Positions 29,696 to 38,600 of a stretch of DNA of 64,000 nucleotides are shown here, piece after piece. The translations under genes and the position numbers were made by a program. Under the pieces are notes generated by a model, which did not search any database, was not told where the DNA came from, and saw only the letters and a list, made by a program, of their open reading frames with translations. The stretch is from Pantoea anthophila. GTDB taxonomy: Bacteria; Pseudomonadota; Gammaproteobacteria; Enterobacterales; Enterobacteriaceae. Location: assembly GCF_006494375.1 (NCBI RefSeq), contig NZ_VHIZ01000052.1, positions 270,898 through 334,897 of the forward strand, given 5' to 3'. Numbering within the stretch: position 1 is the first letter of the stretch; each line of letters begins with the position of its first letter.

Positions 29696-29796
29696 ATACC
29701 TATGCCAGAATCAGACACTGCTTTTCGCCTCGCGATGCTTGTGCTTGAGCCGTGCTGCTCCCTATGCCAGGCTGAATACCTTAACCAGGAGCAAAC

Positions 29797-30291
29797 ATGA
29801 TGCAACGTCCCGACTGCATTCGCCACTGGCAAGCGCTGGAAGGTGAAGATAATGAACATTATGCCGACAGCGATGAGCGCATGTCGATTGGTGCTCCACT
29901 GGGTAGGTTGCTGGGATTAACCCGCCTTGGCATTCATCATGAAAGGCTGTTGCCCGGACGTCGCATGTCTTATCCCCACGCAGAAAGCGCAGAAGAAGAG
30001 TTCATTTTTGTGCTTGAAGGTCATCCTGATGCCTGGATCAACGGCGAGCTGTACCCGTTGTCGCCAGGTGATGCCGTGGCTTTTCCGGCGGGCACTGGCA
30101 TTTGCCACACCTTTATAAACAACAGTGAGCATGAGGCACGTTTTTTAGTGGTGGGGGAAACCAGTAAGCCTGAAAATCGTATTGCTTACCCTCTTAACCC
30201 GGACTACGAAGCAACCCGTGAAGACAGATGGCTCAATCCGCCCGAACATCCTATGGGCAACCATCCTGGTTTGCCCGACAAAAAATCTTAG
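29797..30291 (+). CDS. Cupin-domain protein of unknown function
   Basis: The 164-residue protein contains a single cupin_2 barrel. Cupin motif 1 is seen as G..MSYPHAESAEEEFIFVLEG (about residues 48-69) and motif 2 as GDAVAFPAGTGICHTFINN (about 84-102). The metal-type residues His56, Glu62 or Glu63, and His97 are present. There is no signal peptide or membrane segment. A good AGGAG (29785-29789) precedes the start. I do not recognise a specific substrate. It lies alone between the lysS terminator and a convergent lipoprotein gene, sharing bases of the stop codons with it. E. coli has no counterpart at this position. Confidence 0.8.
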   Translation: MMQRPDCIRHWQALEGEDNEHYADSDERMSIGAPLGRLLGLTRLGIHHERLLPGRRMSYPHAESAEEEFIFVLEGHPDAWINGELYPLSPGDAVAFPAGTGICHTFINNSEHEARFLVVGETSKPENRIAYPLNPDYEATREDRWLNPPEHPMGNHPGLPDKKS

Positions 30292-30914
30292 GATTTAATC
30301 GCCTGATCCAGCCAGGTCTGAAAGCGGGAATAGGGCACATAGAGCGCAACGTTCTTGTAGAGCGTCTTACCGGTGACATTGTCATCGATGTTATTGCTGT
30401 AGCCCACAATCACCCCCGCCAGCGTATCGTCAGAGGCGTTATAAACCGCACCGCCTGACATGCCTTTTACCACTCCTGCATTCGCCGCTACCACGACGCA
30501 GTCTGGCTTGTTCCAGCTGTTCGCCAGCGTGGTATTGATGAGGTTCTGCCCGCTGGAACTGACCGGCATCGCCGAAATAAAGCTGTAGCCGTAGAGGTTC
30601 ACCCTGTCGCCGATATGGCTGTTGCGGAAGCTGGGAGGCAGGTTTGCTTCGCTGTTTTTGTGGTAGACCACCGCCAGGTCGCATTGCGGATGCCAGGCTT
30701 TGACCCGATAAAGCGAAAACTTCGCCACATGGGCGGCGGTCAGGCTGTACTCCGGCGTCAGCGGGATGGTGGTGCCGAGCGTGCCGATACCCAGTATGGT
30801 CGGAATGCCGGTCACGGTCATATCAACCCGCTTTTCAGCTTCTTTACTGTACTCATAATGACCAACCGAGCAGCCGGTCAGAGCAAAGACCATCAAGGCT
30901 ATGAGTCGTTGCAT
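30288..30914 (-). CDS. Predicted lipoprotein with trypsin-like serine protease domain
   Basis: The 208-residue product begins with a lipoprotein signal (lipobox LTGC, Cys15, followed by Ser, so outer-membrane sorting is predicted). The body resembles chymotrypsin-fold proteases: His62 in LTAAHV, Asp79 in CDLAVVY and Ser153 in GMSGGAVY are correctly ordered and spaced for a catalytic triad. There is no PDZ domain, so it is not DegP-like. Substrate and pathway are unknown. Its stop codon overlaps that of the convergent cupin gene by 4 bases in total. Confidence 0.78.
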   Translation of the reverse strand: MQRLIALMVFALTGCSVGHYEYSKEAEKRVDMTVTGIPTILGIGTLGTTIPLTPEYSLTAAHVAKFSLYRVKAWHPQCDLAVVYHKNSEANLPPSFRNSHIGDRVNLYGYSFISAMPVSSSGQNLINTTLANSWNKPDCVVVAANAGVVKGMSGGAVYNASDDTLAGVIVGYSNNIDDNVTGKTLYKNVALYVPYSRFQTWLDQAIKS

Positions 30915-31263
30915 TCTCTCTCCCTGCGTCAGAAGTTGATAACTACACCTGGCAATTGATTAGGGATATATCGGCAACGTTGCGGAATAATTAATGAATC
31001 ACATATAAAAAAGGTAACCGGTTAACGGGAAATGGCAACCTGACGCGATGCAGACAGGGCAGCCGCTGCCCCTCAGATAGCGAGAGAGAGCATCAGGAGG
31101 CGAGGATTATTGCGGCAACGGCAATAATCCTTTGCGCTACGCAGGCTATGTCGCTTATCCGGGCTGTGCTGTAATACTCACTGTGACGCAGATCAAATTT
31201 TAATAAGCGTCGAGGGGCTGCGTGTCCGCGCGGTTCACCTGCAAATAAGACTGGGAGAGTGTT
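30915..31263. other. Intergenic region upstream of the MFS gene, with inverted repeats
   Basis: This 349-bp gap separates the divergent lipoprotein and transporter genes. It holds three palindromes: TAACCGGTTA (31015-31024), GGGCAG-CCG-CTGCCC (31057-31071) and a perfect 10-bp stem GGATTATTGC with GCAATAATCC (31104-31130). These may be operators or RNA hairpins. No RNA gene or credible ORF is visible. Confidence 0.5.
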
Positions 31264-32427
31264 ATGCCTGTTGCATTACTGGCGCTGGCGTTGAGTGCGT
31301 TCGCCATCGGAACCACCGAATTTGTCATCATGGGATTGCTGCCTGACGTGGCGCGCGACCTTCAGGTTTCCATTCCGTCGGCGGGCTGGCTGATCAGCGG
31401 CTATGCGCTGGGCGTGGCGATCGGTGCGCCGATTATGGCGCTGCTCACCGCCAGACTGCCGCGTAAAAAAACGCTGATTCTGCTGATGGTGATCTTTATT
31501 GTCGGCAACCTGCTCTGCGCGCTTGCGTACAACTACAACCTGCTGATGCTGGCACGTATCGTCACCGCGCTCTGTCACGGGGCCTTCTTCGGTATCGGTG
31601 CGGTCGTCGCCGCCAGTCTGGTGCCAGCCGGACGTCAGGCCTCCGCTGTCGCCCTGATGTTTACCGGACTGACCCTGGCTAACGTGCTGGGCGTGCCGCT
31701 GGGCACCAGCTTCGGTCAGATGTTTGGCTGGCGGGCCACGTTCTGGGGTGTGGCGGTGATCGGTGTGCTGGCCTTTATCGCCCTGATTGTCAGCCTGCCG
31801 ACAAACAAACAGGAGAAGCCGGTTCATCTGGCGAGTGAAATTGGCGCGCTGGCTAACGGAAAACTGTGGCTCTCTCTGCTGATGACGGTCTGCTTCGCGG
31901 CGGCGATGTTTGCGCTGTTCAGCTACATTGCGCCTCTGCTGTTAGAGATCACCGGGATCAGCGACCGCGGCGTCAGCTGGACGCTGTTCCTGATTGGTGC
32001 GGGCCTGACGGTGGGGAATATCCTTGGCGGCAAACTGGCGGACTGGAAAGTCTCATTCAGCCTGATCCTCAGTTTTTCGCTGATCGCCATCTTCTCTCTG
32101 CTCTTCAGCTGGACCAGCCACGCGCTGTGGCTGGCGGAGATTACCCTGTTCCTCTGGGCGATGGCCACCTTCGCCACGGTACCGGGCCTGCAGATCAACG
32201 TGGTCCGTCACGGTAAAGAGGCTCCTAATCTGGTCTCCACCCTGAATATTGCGGCCTTTAACGTGGGCAATGCGCTGGGTGCCTGGGTCGGCGGTGCGGT
32301 TATCGGTCGCGGTTATGGCCTGACGGCGGTGCCGGTCGCGGCGGCTGCGCTAGCGCTCATCGGCCTGCTGGTCTGCCTGATGACCTTCCGCAAACCAGGC
32401 CGCCCGGCTGCCAGCGTCCGCGCCTAA
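31264..32427 (+). CDS. MFS transporter, DHA1 family (YdhP/AraJ-like)
   Basis: This major facilitator superfamily exporter has 387 residues and about 12 hydrophobic segments, typical of the sugar-efflux/drug:H+ antiporter-1 group that includes E. coli YdhP and AraJ. Features include the start with FAIGTTEFVIMGLLP (about 13-27), the motif-A-like loop after TM2 (ARLPRKKT, about 63-70) and the motif-C-like region with GLTLANVLGVPLGTSFGQ. The substrate cannot be predicted. It overlaps the convergent lysR stop by 4 bases. Confidence 0.88.
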   Translation: MPVALLALALSAFAIGTTEFVIMGLLPDVARDLQVSIPSAGWLISGYALGVAIGAPIMALLTARLPRKKTLILLMVIFIVGNLLCALAYNYNLLMLARIVTALCHGAFFGIGAVVAASLVPAGRQASAVALMFTGLTLANVLGVPLGTSFGQMFGWRATFWGVAVIGVLAFIALIVSLPTNKQEKPVHLASEIGALANGKLWLSLLMTVCFAAAMFALFSYIAPLLLEITGISDRGVSWTLFLIGAGLTVGNILGGKLADWKVSFSLILSFSLIAIFSLLFSWTSHALWLAEITLFLWAMATFATVPGLQINVVRHGKEAPNLVSTLNIAAFNVGNALGAWVGGAVIGRGYGLTAVPVAAAALALIGLLVCLMTFRKPGRPAASVRA

Positions 32428-33344
32428 GCCAGGCGGGCGGCGATACGTGCCGGAAAGGCGGTCACCTGCTCCTGCAGATGGCTGACAAAGGCATCGACCA
32501 GCGCTGAGGCGGGTCGGTGCCGCGGCCTGACCAGGCTGACGGTAAACGGCACTGCTACGCTGAACTTACGCATCACCAATCCGCTGTCGGCGTAATCCAG
32601 CGCCGTCAGCGGATTAACAATCGAAATGCCTGTACCCGCCCTGACCATGGCGCACACCGAGGCTGCGCTGTGCGTCTCTATCACCAGCCGCCGTTCAACC
32701 CCCTGCTCCTGAAACAGCGCATCCAGCAGCTGACGATAGCTGTCGCTGCGCGAGAGGCTGACATACCGCTCGCCAGCGAAATCATGCGGCGTCAGCACGG
32801 CACGCTGACTCAGGGGATGGTGCTGTGGCAGAACGCACACTTCATCACAGGTCAGCAGGGCGAGACGATCGGTACCGGCCGGGGCGTGCTGGGTTTCGGT
32901 TAAACCGATATCGTAGCGCTGTGCTGAGAGCCACTCCTCCAGCAGCGGCGACTCCTGCGGGATCACATTGAGGCTCACGTCAGGGTAACGTGCTAAAAAG
33001 GGCTGACACAGCGGCGGCAGCAGCGACTGAGAAAAAACCGGCAGGCAGGCAATCGACAGCTCGCCCTGACGAAACTGGCGAAGTCCCTCTGCGGCTTCCC
33101 GGATGCGATCCAGACCGTACCAGGAGCGCTGCACCTCTTCAAACAGGCGCAATCCCTGTACCGTCGGCTGCAGCCGGCCGCGTACCCGTTCAAACAGCTG
33201 TAGTCCCAGCTGCTGCTCCAGCCGCGCCAGCTCCCGGCTCACCGTCGGCTGAGAGGTGTGCAGCAGCGTGGCGGCCTGAGTCAGATTGCCACTGGTTATC
33301 ACCGCATGAAAAATTTCAATATGTCGCCAGTTGATGTTCGCCAT
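32424..33344 (-). CDS. lysR: LysR, activator of lysA
   Basis: This founding member of the LysR family activates lysA, and diaminopimelate acts as coinducer in E. coli. The 306-residue protein has the N-terminal winged helix-turn-helix (about 3-60, with LTQAATLLHTSQPTVSREL) and the periplasmic-binding-like effector domain. The divergent pairing with lysA across 102 bp is the classic arrangement and supports the assignment over a generic LysR regulator. Confidence 0.94.
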   Translation of the reverse strand: MANINWRHIEIFHAVITSGNLTQAATLLHTSQPTVSRELARLEQQLGLQLFERVRGRLQPTVQGLRLFEEVQRSWYGLDRIREAAEGLRQFRQGELSIACLPVFSQSLLPPLCQPFLARYPDVSLNVIPQESPLLEEWLSAQRYDIGLTETQHAPAGTDRLALLTCDEVCVLPQHHPLSQRAVLTPHDFAGERYVSLSRSDSYRQLLDALFQEQGVERRLVIETHSAASVCAMVRAGTGISIVNPLTALDYADSGLVMRKFSVAVPFTVSLVRPRHRPASALVDAFVSHLQEQVTAFPARIAARLA

Positions 33345-33446
33345 GCCGCTATCCTATATCCATTCTGCATAGATGCTATTAAAACAGATATTTTTCGCTA
33401 TGGCATGATTCTGGCTTAATGGAACTATCGCCACAGGAGAATTGTC

Positions 33447-34706
33447 ATGCCACGTTCCTTACAGAGTACCGAAACCGCCCTCAACGCCGCTCATCTGCTG
33501 CCGCTGGCCCGCCGTTACGCCGGGCCATTCTGGGCCTATGACGCGCAGATTATCCAGGCACGCATTGCGCAGCTGCAGGCGTTTGACGTCATACGTTTTG
33601 CGCAGAAAGCCTGCTCAAATATTCATATCCTGCGCCTGATGCGGGCGGCGGGGGTCAAAGTGGATTCGGTTTCGCTGGGTGAAATCGAACGTGCGCTGGC
33701 GGCGGGCTACCAGCCGGGTGGCGATGAGATTGTTTTTACCGCCGATCTGTTTGACCAGCCGACGCTGGAGCGGGTTGCGGCGCTGAAGGTTCCGGTGAAC
33801 GCCGGTTCAATCGATATGCTGCATCAGCTTGGCGCAGTGTCACCCGGTCACGCAGTGTGGTTGCGGGTCAATCCTGGCTTTGGTCATGGTCACAGCCAGA
33901 AAACCAATACCGGCGGCGAAAACAGCAAGCACGGTATCTGGCACGGTGATTTAGCCGCGGCGCTGGCCGCCATTGAGCAGCACGGCCTGCAGCTGGTGGG
34001 CATCCATATGCATATCGGTTCGGGCGTCGATTATGCGCACCTGCAGCAGGTCTGCGATGCGATGGTCGGACTGGTTATGGCGTCCGGTCAGGATTTGACG
34101 GCAATCTCTGCAGGCGGCGGCCTCTCTATCCCTTATCGCTATGGCGAAGAGGCGATCGACACCGATCACTATTTCGGCCTTTGGGATGCGGCCCGGCAGC
34201 GGATTGCTCAGCATCTGGGGCACGCGGTCAAGCTGGAGATTGAACCGGGCCGTTTCCTGGTGGCTGAGTCAGGTGTGCTGGTCTCTCAGGTGAGAGCGGT
34301 CAAGTCGATGGGCAGCCGTCACTTTGTGCTGGTCGATGCCGGTTTCAGTGACCTGATGCGTCCTTCCATGTATGGCAGCTATCACCACATCTCGCTGATG
34401 GCGGGTGATGATCGCGCGATTGATGAGCAGCAGACGATCGACACGGTCGTCGCGGGGCCGCTGTGTGAGTCGGGCGATGTCTTTACCCAGCTGGAAGGCG
34501 GTATGGTAGAACCGCGTGCGATCCCGGCGGCCAGCGTCGGCGACTACCTCGTATTTCACGACACGGGCGCTTATGGTGCCTCGATGTCCTCAAACTACAA
34601 CAGCCGTCCGTTAATCCCGGAAGTGCTGTTTGAGCAGGGCCAGCCGCGCGAAATCCGCCGTGCGCAGACCATTCAGTCGTTGCTGGCACTGGAGATTGGC
34701 GAATAA
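33447..34706 (+). CDS. lysA: Diaminopimelate decarboxylase
   Basis: LysA makes L-lysine from meso-diaminopimelate, the last step of the pathway. The 419-residue PLP enzyme of fold type III has the PLP lysine Lys54 (FAQKACSN), the phosphate-binding region around GSGVDYAH and EPGRFLVAESG, and the catalytic Cys in GPLCESGD. An AGGAGA precedes ATG 33447. It is divergent from lysR. A GNAT gene follows 70 bp downstream on the same strand. Confidence 0.97.
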   Translation: MPRSLQSTETALNAAHLLPLARRYAGPFWAYDAQIIQARIAQLQAFDVIRFAQKACSNIHILRLMRAAGVKVDSVSLGEIERALAAGYQPGGDEIVFTADLFDQPTLERVAALKVPVNAGSIDMLHQLGAVSPGHAVWLRVNPGFGHGHSQKTNTGGENSKHGIWHGDLAAALAAIEQHGLQLVGIHMHIGSGVDYAHLQQVCDAMVGLVMASGQDLTAISAGGGLSIPYRYGEEAIDTDHYFGLWDAARQRIAQHLGHAVKLEIEPGRFLVAESGVLVSQVRAVKSMGSRHFVLVDAGFSDLMRPSMYGSYHHISLMAGDDRAIDEQQTIDTVVAGPLCESGDVFTQLEGGMVEPRAIPAASVGDYLVFHDTGAYGASMSSNYNSRPLIPEVLFEQGQPREIRRAQTIQSLLALEIGE

Positions 34707-34776
34707 GCGATACAGTACGACCGGGCGGCCTGTACGCGGGCTTACCGCGTCAGCGTTTTTCAGAGGAGAGCAGGTG

Positions 34777-35226
34777 ATGGAGATTGTCTTGCTCAGCGAC
34801 GCGCCCCACTTTGCCGATCAGGTTACTGACTGGCAGTGGCGGGCATTCGGTGAGGCCAGCAGCCGGGCGTTCTTTGCGAGCGTGGTTAACAGCAGCCTGA
34901 CAGGGGCAGAGTTTCCCGTCACCTTTGTGGCCGTGGAAGCGGGCAGGGCGATCGGTACAGTGGGATTCTGGCGCTGCGATCTGATCAGTCGTCAGGATCT
35001 CTTCCCCTGGCTGGCGGCGCTCTATGTGGATGAATCGGCGCGTGGCAGAGGAGTCAGCGAGGCGCTGCAGCAGCACGTTATCGGCTATGCAAAGGCGCGG
35101 GGCTTTCCACGGTTGTGGCTATGGTCGGCGTTCAGAGGGTATTACGAACGATTTGGCTGGCAGGCGGCGGGAGAAGCACTGGAGTATCCTGACAAGCCTG
35201 TCTCGCTCTACTGCCGCGCGCTGTGA
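34777..35226 (+). CDS. GNAT-family N-acetyltransferase
   Basis: The 149-residue protein is a single GNAT domain. The acetyl-CoA-binding motif A is visible as ALYVDESARGRGVSEALQQ (about 82-100), preceded by a beta-strand with GTVGFW. The substrate is unknown. ATG 34777 is chosen because AGAGGAGAG lies at 34760-34768; the adjacent GTG at 34774 is an alternative, and the longer frame overlapping lysA is rejected. It may be cotranscribed with lysA and is convergent with tas. Confidence 0.82.
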   Translation: MEIVLLSDAPHFADQVTDWQWRAFGEASSRAFFASVVNSSLTGAEFPVTFVAVEAGRAIGTVGFWRCDLISRQDLFPWLAALYVDESARGRGVSEALQQHVIGYAKARGFPRLWLWSAFRGYYERFGWQAAGEALEYPDKPVSLYCRAL

Positions 35227-35264
35227 GAGAAGCCAGCCGCCTCTGCGGCAGCTGGCAGTCGCAC

Positions 35265-36305
35265 TCAGGGAGCCGGGTAGGTAAAACGACGGTGAATCGC
35301 CTCAATCCCTTCCAGAATCTCGGCGTTCAGGGTCAGATTGAAGCTGTCGATATTTGTCTGCAGCTGCTCAAGGGTGGTGGCACCCAGCAGCGTGCTGGCA
35401 ACAAATGGCTGCTGACGCACATAGGCGAGGGCCATCTGCGACGGGTCAATCTGATGCTGTCGGGCCAGCGCCACATACTCAGCAATTGCCTGCTGTGACT
35501 GCTCACCGCTGTAGCGGGTGAAGCGGCTGAACAGGGTGTTGCGTGCGCCCGCAGGCTGCGCGCCATTCAGATATTTACCGCTCAGCGTACCAAACGCCAG
35601 GCTCGAATAGGCGAGCAGTTCAACGCCCTCATGCTGGCTGATTTCGGCCAGACCCACTTCAAAACTGCGGTTCAGCAGACTGTAGGGGTTCTGAATGCTG
35701 ACGATGCGCGGCAGCTCATGCTTCTCCGCCAGTTGCAGATAGCGCATTACCCCCCACGCCGTTTCGTTCGAGACCCCGATATAGCGAATCTTTCCTGCCC
35801 GCACCTGTTCGGTCAGCGCCTCCAGGGTCTCCAGCAGGGTCACCTGCGCGGTGGTTTCGCTGTACTGGTAGCCGAGCTTGCCAAAAAAGTTAGTCTGGCG
35901 CTGCGGCCAGTGCAGCTGGTAGAGATCCAGATAGTCGGTGTTCAGCCGTTTCAGGCTGGCGTCGAGGGCGGCACGGATGTTTTTGCGATCCAGCGCCATG
36001 TCCGGACGGATTGAGGCGTCGTTGCCACGGGAAGGGCCGGCGACTTTACTGGCCAGAATGATTTTGTCGCGGCTGCCGCGCTGTTTCAGCCAGCTGCCAA
36101 TGTATTGTTCGGTCAGACCCTGGGTTTCCGGGCGCGGTGGCACCGGATACATCTCGGCAGTATCAATAAAGTTGATGCCGGAACGGATAGCCAAATCCAG
36201 TTGAGCATGCGCGTCAGCTTCGCTGTTCTGTTCGCCGAACGTCATGGTGCCCAACCCCAGCTGACTCACTTCCAGCGTGCTGTGGGGAATACGATGATAG
36301 TGCAT
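35265..36305 (-). CDS. tas: Aldo/keto reductase Tas
   Basis: This NADP-dependent aldo/keto reductase has 346 residues, the same length as E. coli Tas. The catalytic region FIDTAEMYPVP (about 46-56) and the family pattern LYQLHWPQRQTNFFG (about 131-145), with the downstream NPYSLLNR and LGATTLEQL motifs, are clear. E. coli Tas was named for complementing tyrosine auxotrophy; its natural substrate is uncertain. A GC-rich hairpin (35232-35256) lies between it and the convergent GNAT gene. Confidence 0.94.
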   Translation of the reverse strand: MHYHRIPHSTLEVSQLGLGTMTFGEQNSEADAHAQLDLAIRSGINFIDTAEMYPVPPRPETQGLTEQYIGSWLKQRGSRDKIILASKVAGPSRGNDASIRPDMALDRKNIRAALDASLKRLNTDYLDLYQLHWPQRQTNFFGKLGYQYSETTAQVTLLETLEALTEQVRAGKIRYIGVSNETAWGVMRYLQLAEKHELPRIVSIQNPYSLLNRSFEVGLAEISQHEGVELLAYSSLAFGTLSGKYLNGAQPAGARNTLFSRFTRYSGEQSQQAIAEYVALARQHQIDPSQMALAYVRQQPFVASTLLGATTLEQLQTNIDSFNLTLNAEILEGIEAIHRRFTYPAP

Positions 36306-36456
36306 TGCCAGCTTCCTTTTCTTTATCGGGAATAGAGCGAATGGAATGTTGTGTCCTGAGGGACTATAGCGCGAGCCATGGCGGGGAAGGAAGGGGGAAA
36401 AATCGGGGAAATCATCTGCCAGCGCAGAATGGGTGGCAGATGATTAAATCAGGCAC

Positions 36457-36675
36457 TTAACGTTCAATGATCGTTGAAACCTCATCGCTGTTAATCTGCA
36501 CTGCGTGACCTGACTGATCGGTGTATTCCACCAGGCCGGTCTCTTTATCAATGCTCGGCTTGCCTTCGGTCATAATCATGCGGCCATCTTTGGTCGCCAT
36601 CACATAATCTGAACTGCATCCGCTTAATAACGCTGCGGTTATCACTACCGCTGCTAATCCTGCCAGCCCTTTCAT
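36457..36675 (-). CDS. ygdR: Small lipoprotein YgdR (YgdI/YgdR family)
   Basis: The 72-residue lipoprotein has the lipobox LLSGC at about residues 16-20, followed by a short beta-rich SH3-like domain ([11 protein letters not shown] to the C-terminal IIER). It is very similar to E. coli YgdR, a protein of unknown function. ATG at 36673-36675 is preferred over the GTG one codon upstream because GGGGAAGG precedes it at a normal distance. It lies between tas and ygdQ as in E. coli. Confidence 0.92.
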   Translation of the reverse strand: MKGLAGLAAVVITAALLSGCSSDYVMATKDGRMIMTEGKPSIDKETGLVEYTDQSGHAVQINSDEVSTIIER

Positions 36676-36766
36676 CACGCCTTCCCCTCACAAATCGTCA
36701 AGTGCAAAAAGTGTAGTAATAAATGGTTTTGCCGGCAGGATTAATCGCAGAATTCTGAAAATATCC

Positions 36767-36784
36767 GGGCGAGCAGGCTCGCCC
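36767..36784 (-). terminator. Hairpin after ygdQ
   Basis: A 7-bp stem, GGGCGAG with CTCGCCC, lies 9 bases past the ygdQ stop on the reverse strand. It is followed by GGATATTTT in the direction of transcription. Confidence 0.6.
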
Positions 36785-36793
36785 TTGACTTTA

Positions 36794-37504
36794 TCAGGCG
36801 GGCTTTTTCTTACTGCGCATCAGGTTAAGGCACTCAACCGCCATTGAGAAGAACATGGCGAAATAGATGTAACCTTTTGGTACGTGGACCGCAAAACTCT
36901 CCAGAATCAGGGTAAAACCGACCAGAATCAGGAAAGAGAGGGCCAGCATTTTCACTGACGGATGGCGATCGACAAACTCACCGATAACCCGCGCCGCGAA
37001 CATCATCAGCAGCACCGCGATCACGACTGCCGCCATCATAATGAAGAGATGATCGGAGAGGCCGATGGCGGTGATAACGGAGTCCAGGCTGAAAATAATG
37101 TCGAGCATCATGATCTGCACAATCGCGCCGAGGAAGGAGTGAACGCGGGTATTGTGTTCCCCTTCGCCGCCTTCAATCGTTTCATGGATCTCCATGCTCG
37201 ATTTCCACAGCAGGAAAAGGCCACCGAACAGCAGGATAAGATCGCGCGCCGAGAAGGGGTGATCCAGCAGCGTAAACAGCGGATTAGTCAGACGGGCAAC
37301 CCACGCGATTGAGGCCAGTAAGGCCAGACGCATCAGCATCGCGCCCATCAGGCCAATGCGACGGGCGCTGGCCTGCTGGTGTTTAGGCAGTTTCGCGACC
37401 ACCAGTGACAGGAAAATGATGTTATCAATACCCAGCACCACCTCAAGGATGGTCAGGGTGCCCAGCGCCAGCCAGGCGTTGGGATCGGAAATCCACTCAA
37501 ACAT
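36794..37504 (-). CDS. ygdQ: TerC-family membrane protein YgdQ
   Basis: This integral membrane protein of the TerC/YoaE family has 236 residues and about seven transmembrane segments, with the conserved acidic intramembrane motifs LEVVLGIDNIIFLS (about 20-33) and LDIIFSLDSVITA (about 132-144). TerC-family members are linked to metal-ion handling, often manganese, but the role of YgdQ is not established. ATG 37504 gives the conserved MFEWISDPNAW start; a TTG at 37516 is possible but lacks homology. Confidence 0.92.
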   Translation of the reverse strand: MFEWISDPNAWLALGTLTILEVVLGIDNIIFLSLVVAKLPKHQQASARRIGLMGAMLMRLALLASIAWVARLTNPLFTLLDHPFSARDLILLFGGLFLLWKSSMEIHETIEGGEGEHNTRVHSFLGAIVQIMMLDIIFSLDSVITAIGLSDHLFIMMAAVVIAVLLMMFAARVIGEFVDRHPSVKMLALSFLILVGFTLILESFAVHVPKGYIYFAMFFSMAVECLNLMRSKKKPA

Positions 37505-37603
37505 ACCGACATTCAATCCTAAACGAAAAGTAAACGGCGATTATACGCAATGGCTGCACCGATCACCCACAAAATTGCGACATTTCCGCCAGGTCGGGGG
37601 AGT

Positions 37604-38281
37604 TCAGAGAAGAAAATGACGCGCCAGCAGGGGGCCGGTGAAACTTTTCTTCAGATAGAAACCGCGCGGCAGGGTCATGATCGGCTGGCCCTGATCGCCA
37701 ATGCCCTCCGTCAGCGCTTTACTGTTGGCGGCCTTGGGTCGAATCTGCAGCCAGGCGCCATGCCGGGCGGTGATCTGCTCAACGCGACCCAGCACGATCA
37801 TATCCATCAGCTCCTCCCAGTCCTGACGCAGCATCTCCTCCTCTTCTGCATCGGGGCTCCACAACAGCGGCGCGCCGACACGGCGATGCCGCAGTGGAAT
37901 CTCACGCTCGCCTTCCACCGGGATCCATAACACCCGCGCCAGCTTGTGCCGCACGTGGCTGTTCGACCAGGTCACGCCGCTGTTGCCGGTCAGGGGGGCG
38001 ACGCAGACAAAGGTGGTTTCCAGCGGTTTGCCCTGTGCATCAATCGGAATGGTTTTCAGTTCGATACCCAGATGGGCAAAGTCCTGCTCTGCTTTGCTGC
38101 CTGCGCTGGCGCCCAGATGCCACTCCAGCAGCATCCCGACCCAGCCTTTATCGCGTTTAAGATCGGCAGGCATAGGCAGCCCGGCGCGAGCGGCCAGCGT
38201 TTCCAGTGTTAATCCGGCTAACTCCTGCGCCCGGGCCAGCAGGCTGGCTTCATTTTCAGGCGGGCCTGGCGGGTGACTCAT
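37604..38281 (-). CDS. mutH: DNA mismatch repair endonuclease MutH
   Basis: MutH nicks the unmethylated strand at hemimethylated GATC after MutS/MutL recognise a mismatch. The 225-residue protein has the catalytic Asp67, Glu74 and Lys76 in [13 protein letters not shown], and a highly conserved C-terminal half. ATG at 38279-38281 is used; the extension to 38314 has no homology. It is divergent from rppH across a 684-bp gap that contains DnaA boxes. Confidence 0.96.
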   Translation of the reverse strand: MSHPPGPPENEASLLARAQELAGLTLETLAARAGLPMPADLKRDKGWVGMLLEWHLGASAGSKAEQDFAHLGIELKTIPIDAQGKPLETTFVCVAPLTGNSGVTWSNSHVRHKLARVLWIPVEGEREIPLRHRRVGAPLLWSPDAEEEEMLRQDWEELMDMIVLGRVEQITARHGAWLQIRPKAANSKALTEGIGDQGQPIMTLPRGFYLKKSFTGPLLARHFLL

Positions 38282-38472
38282 GTTGATAACTCTTGCTGGT
38301 TGAAATTTGAACAATAAAAAGAGGGTAACCTGTGCGGCTGAAACAAACCCTATCGGGCTTCGATAATAACATGATAGATCGTGCTTTTTTTAGTGGATCC
38401 GCAGGATGTCACCCTCAGGCTGCCAGGGTTATCCCGGCTTACCCGCAACAATGAACAGGATCTCCAGCCCGG

Positions 38473-38481
38473 TTATCCACA
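38473..38481 (+). promoter_or_regulatory. DnaA box (perfect)
   Basis: TTATCCACA matches the strict DnaA consensus. A reverse-oriented weaker match (TTATCCCAT on the other strand, 38487-38495) lies five bases away. Confidence 0.8.
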
Positions 38482-38591
38482 GAAAAATGGGATAACCCCC
38501 TTACCGATGCGGTACTGGTTCCATTTACAGCCTTGACTTTTCACGATCTGACCATAATTTCGTCGCTCTGGCCTAACCCTGAGCGATTCTC

Positions 38592-38600
38592 TGTGGATAA
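38592..38600 (-). promoter_or_regulatory. DnaA box (perfect, reverse)
   Basis: TGTGGATAA is the exact complement of the DnaA consensus TTATCCACA. Confidence 0.8.

Noticed and set aside
31130..31180. REP-like words (GCTACGCAGGC, CTTATCCGGGC) upstream of the MFS gene
   Set aside because: They do not form the palindromic REP head and tail structure, and I see no further copies in the window.
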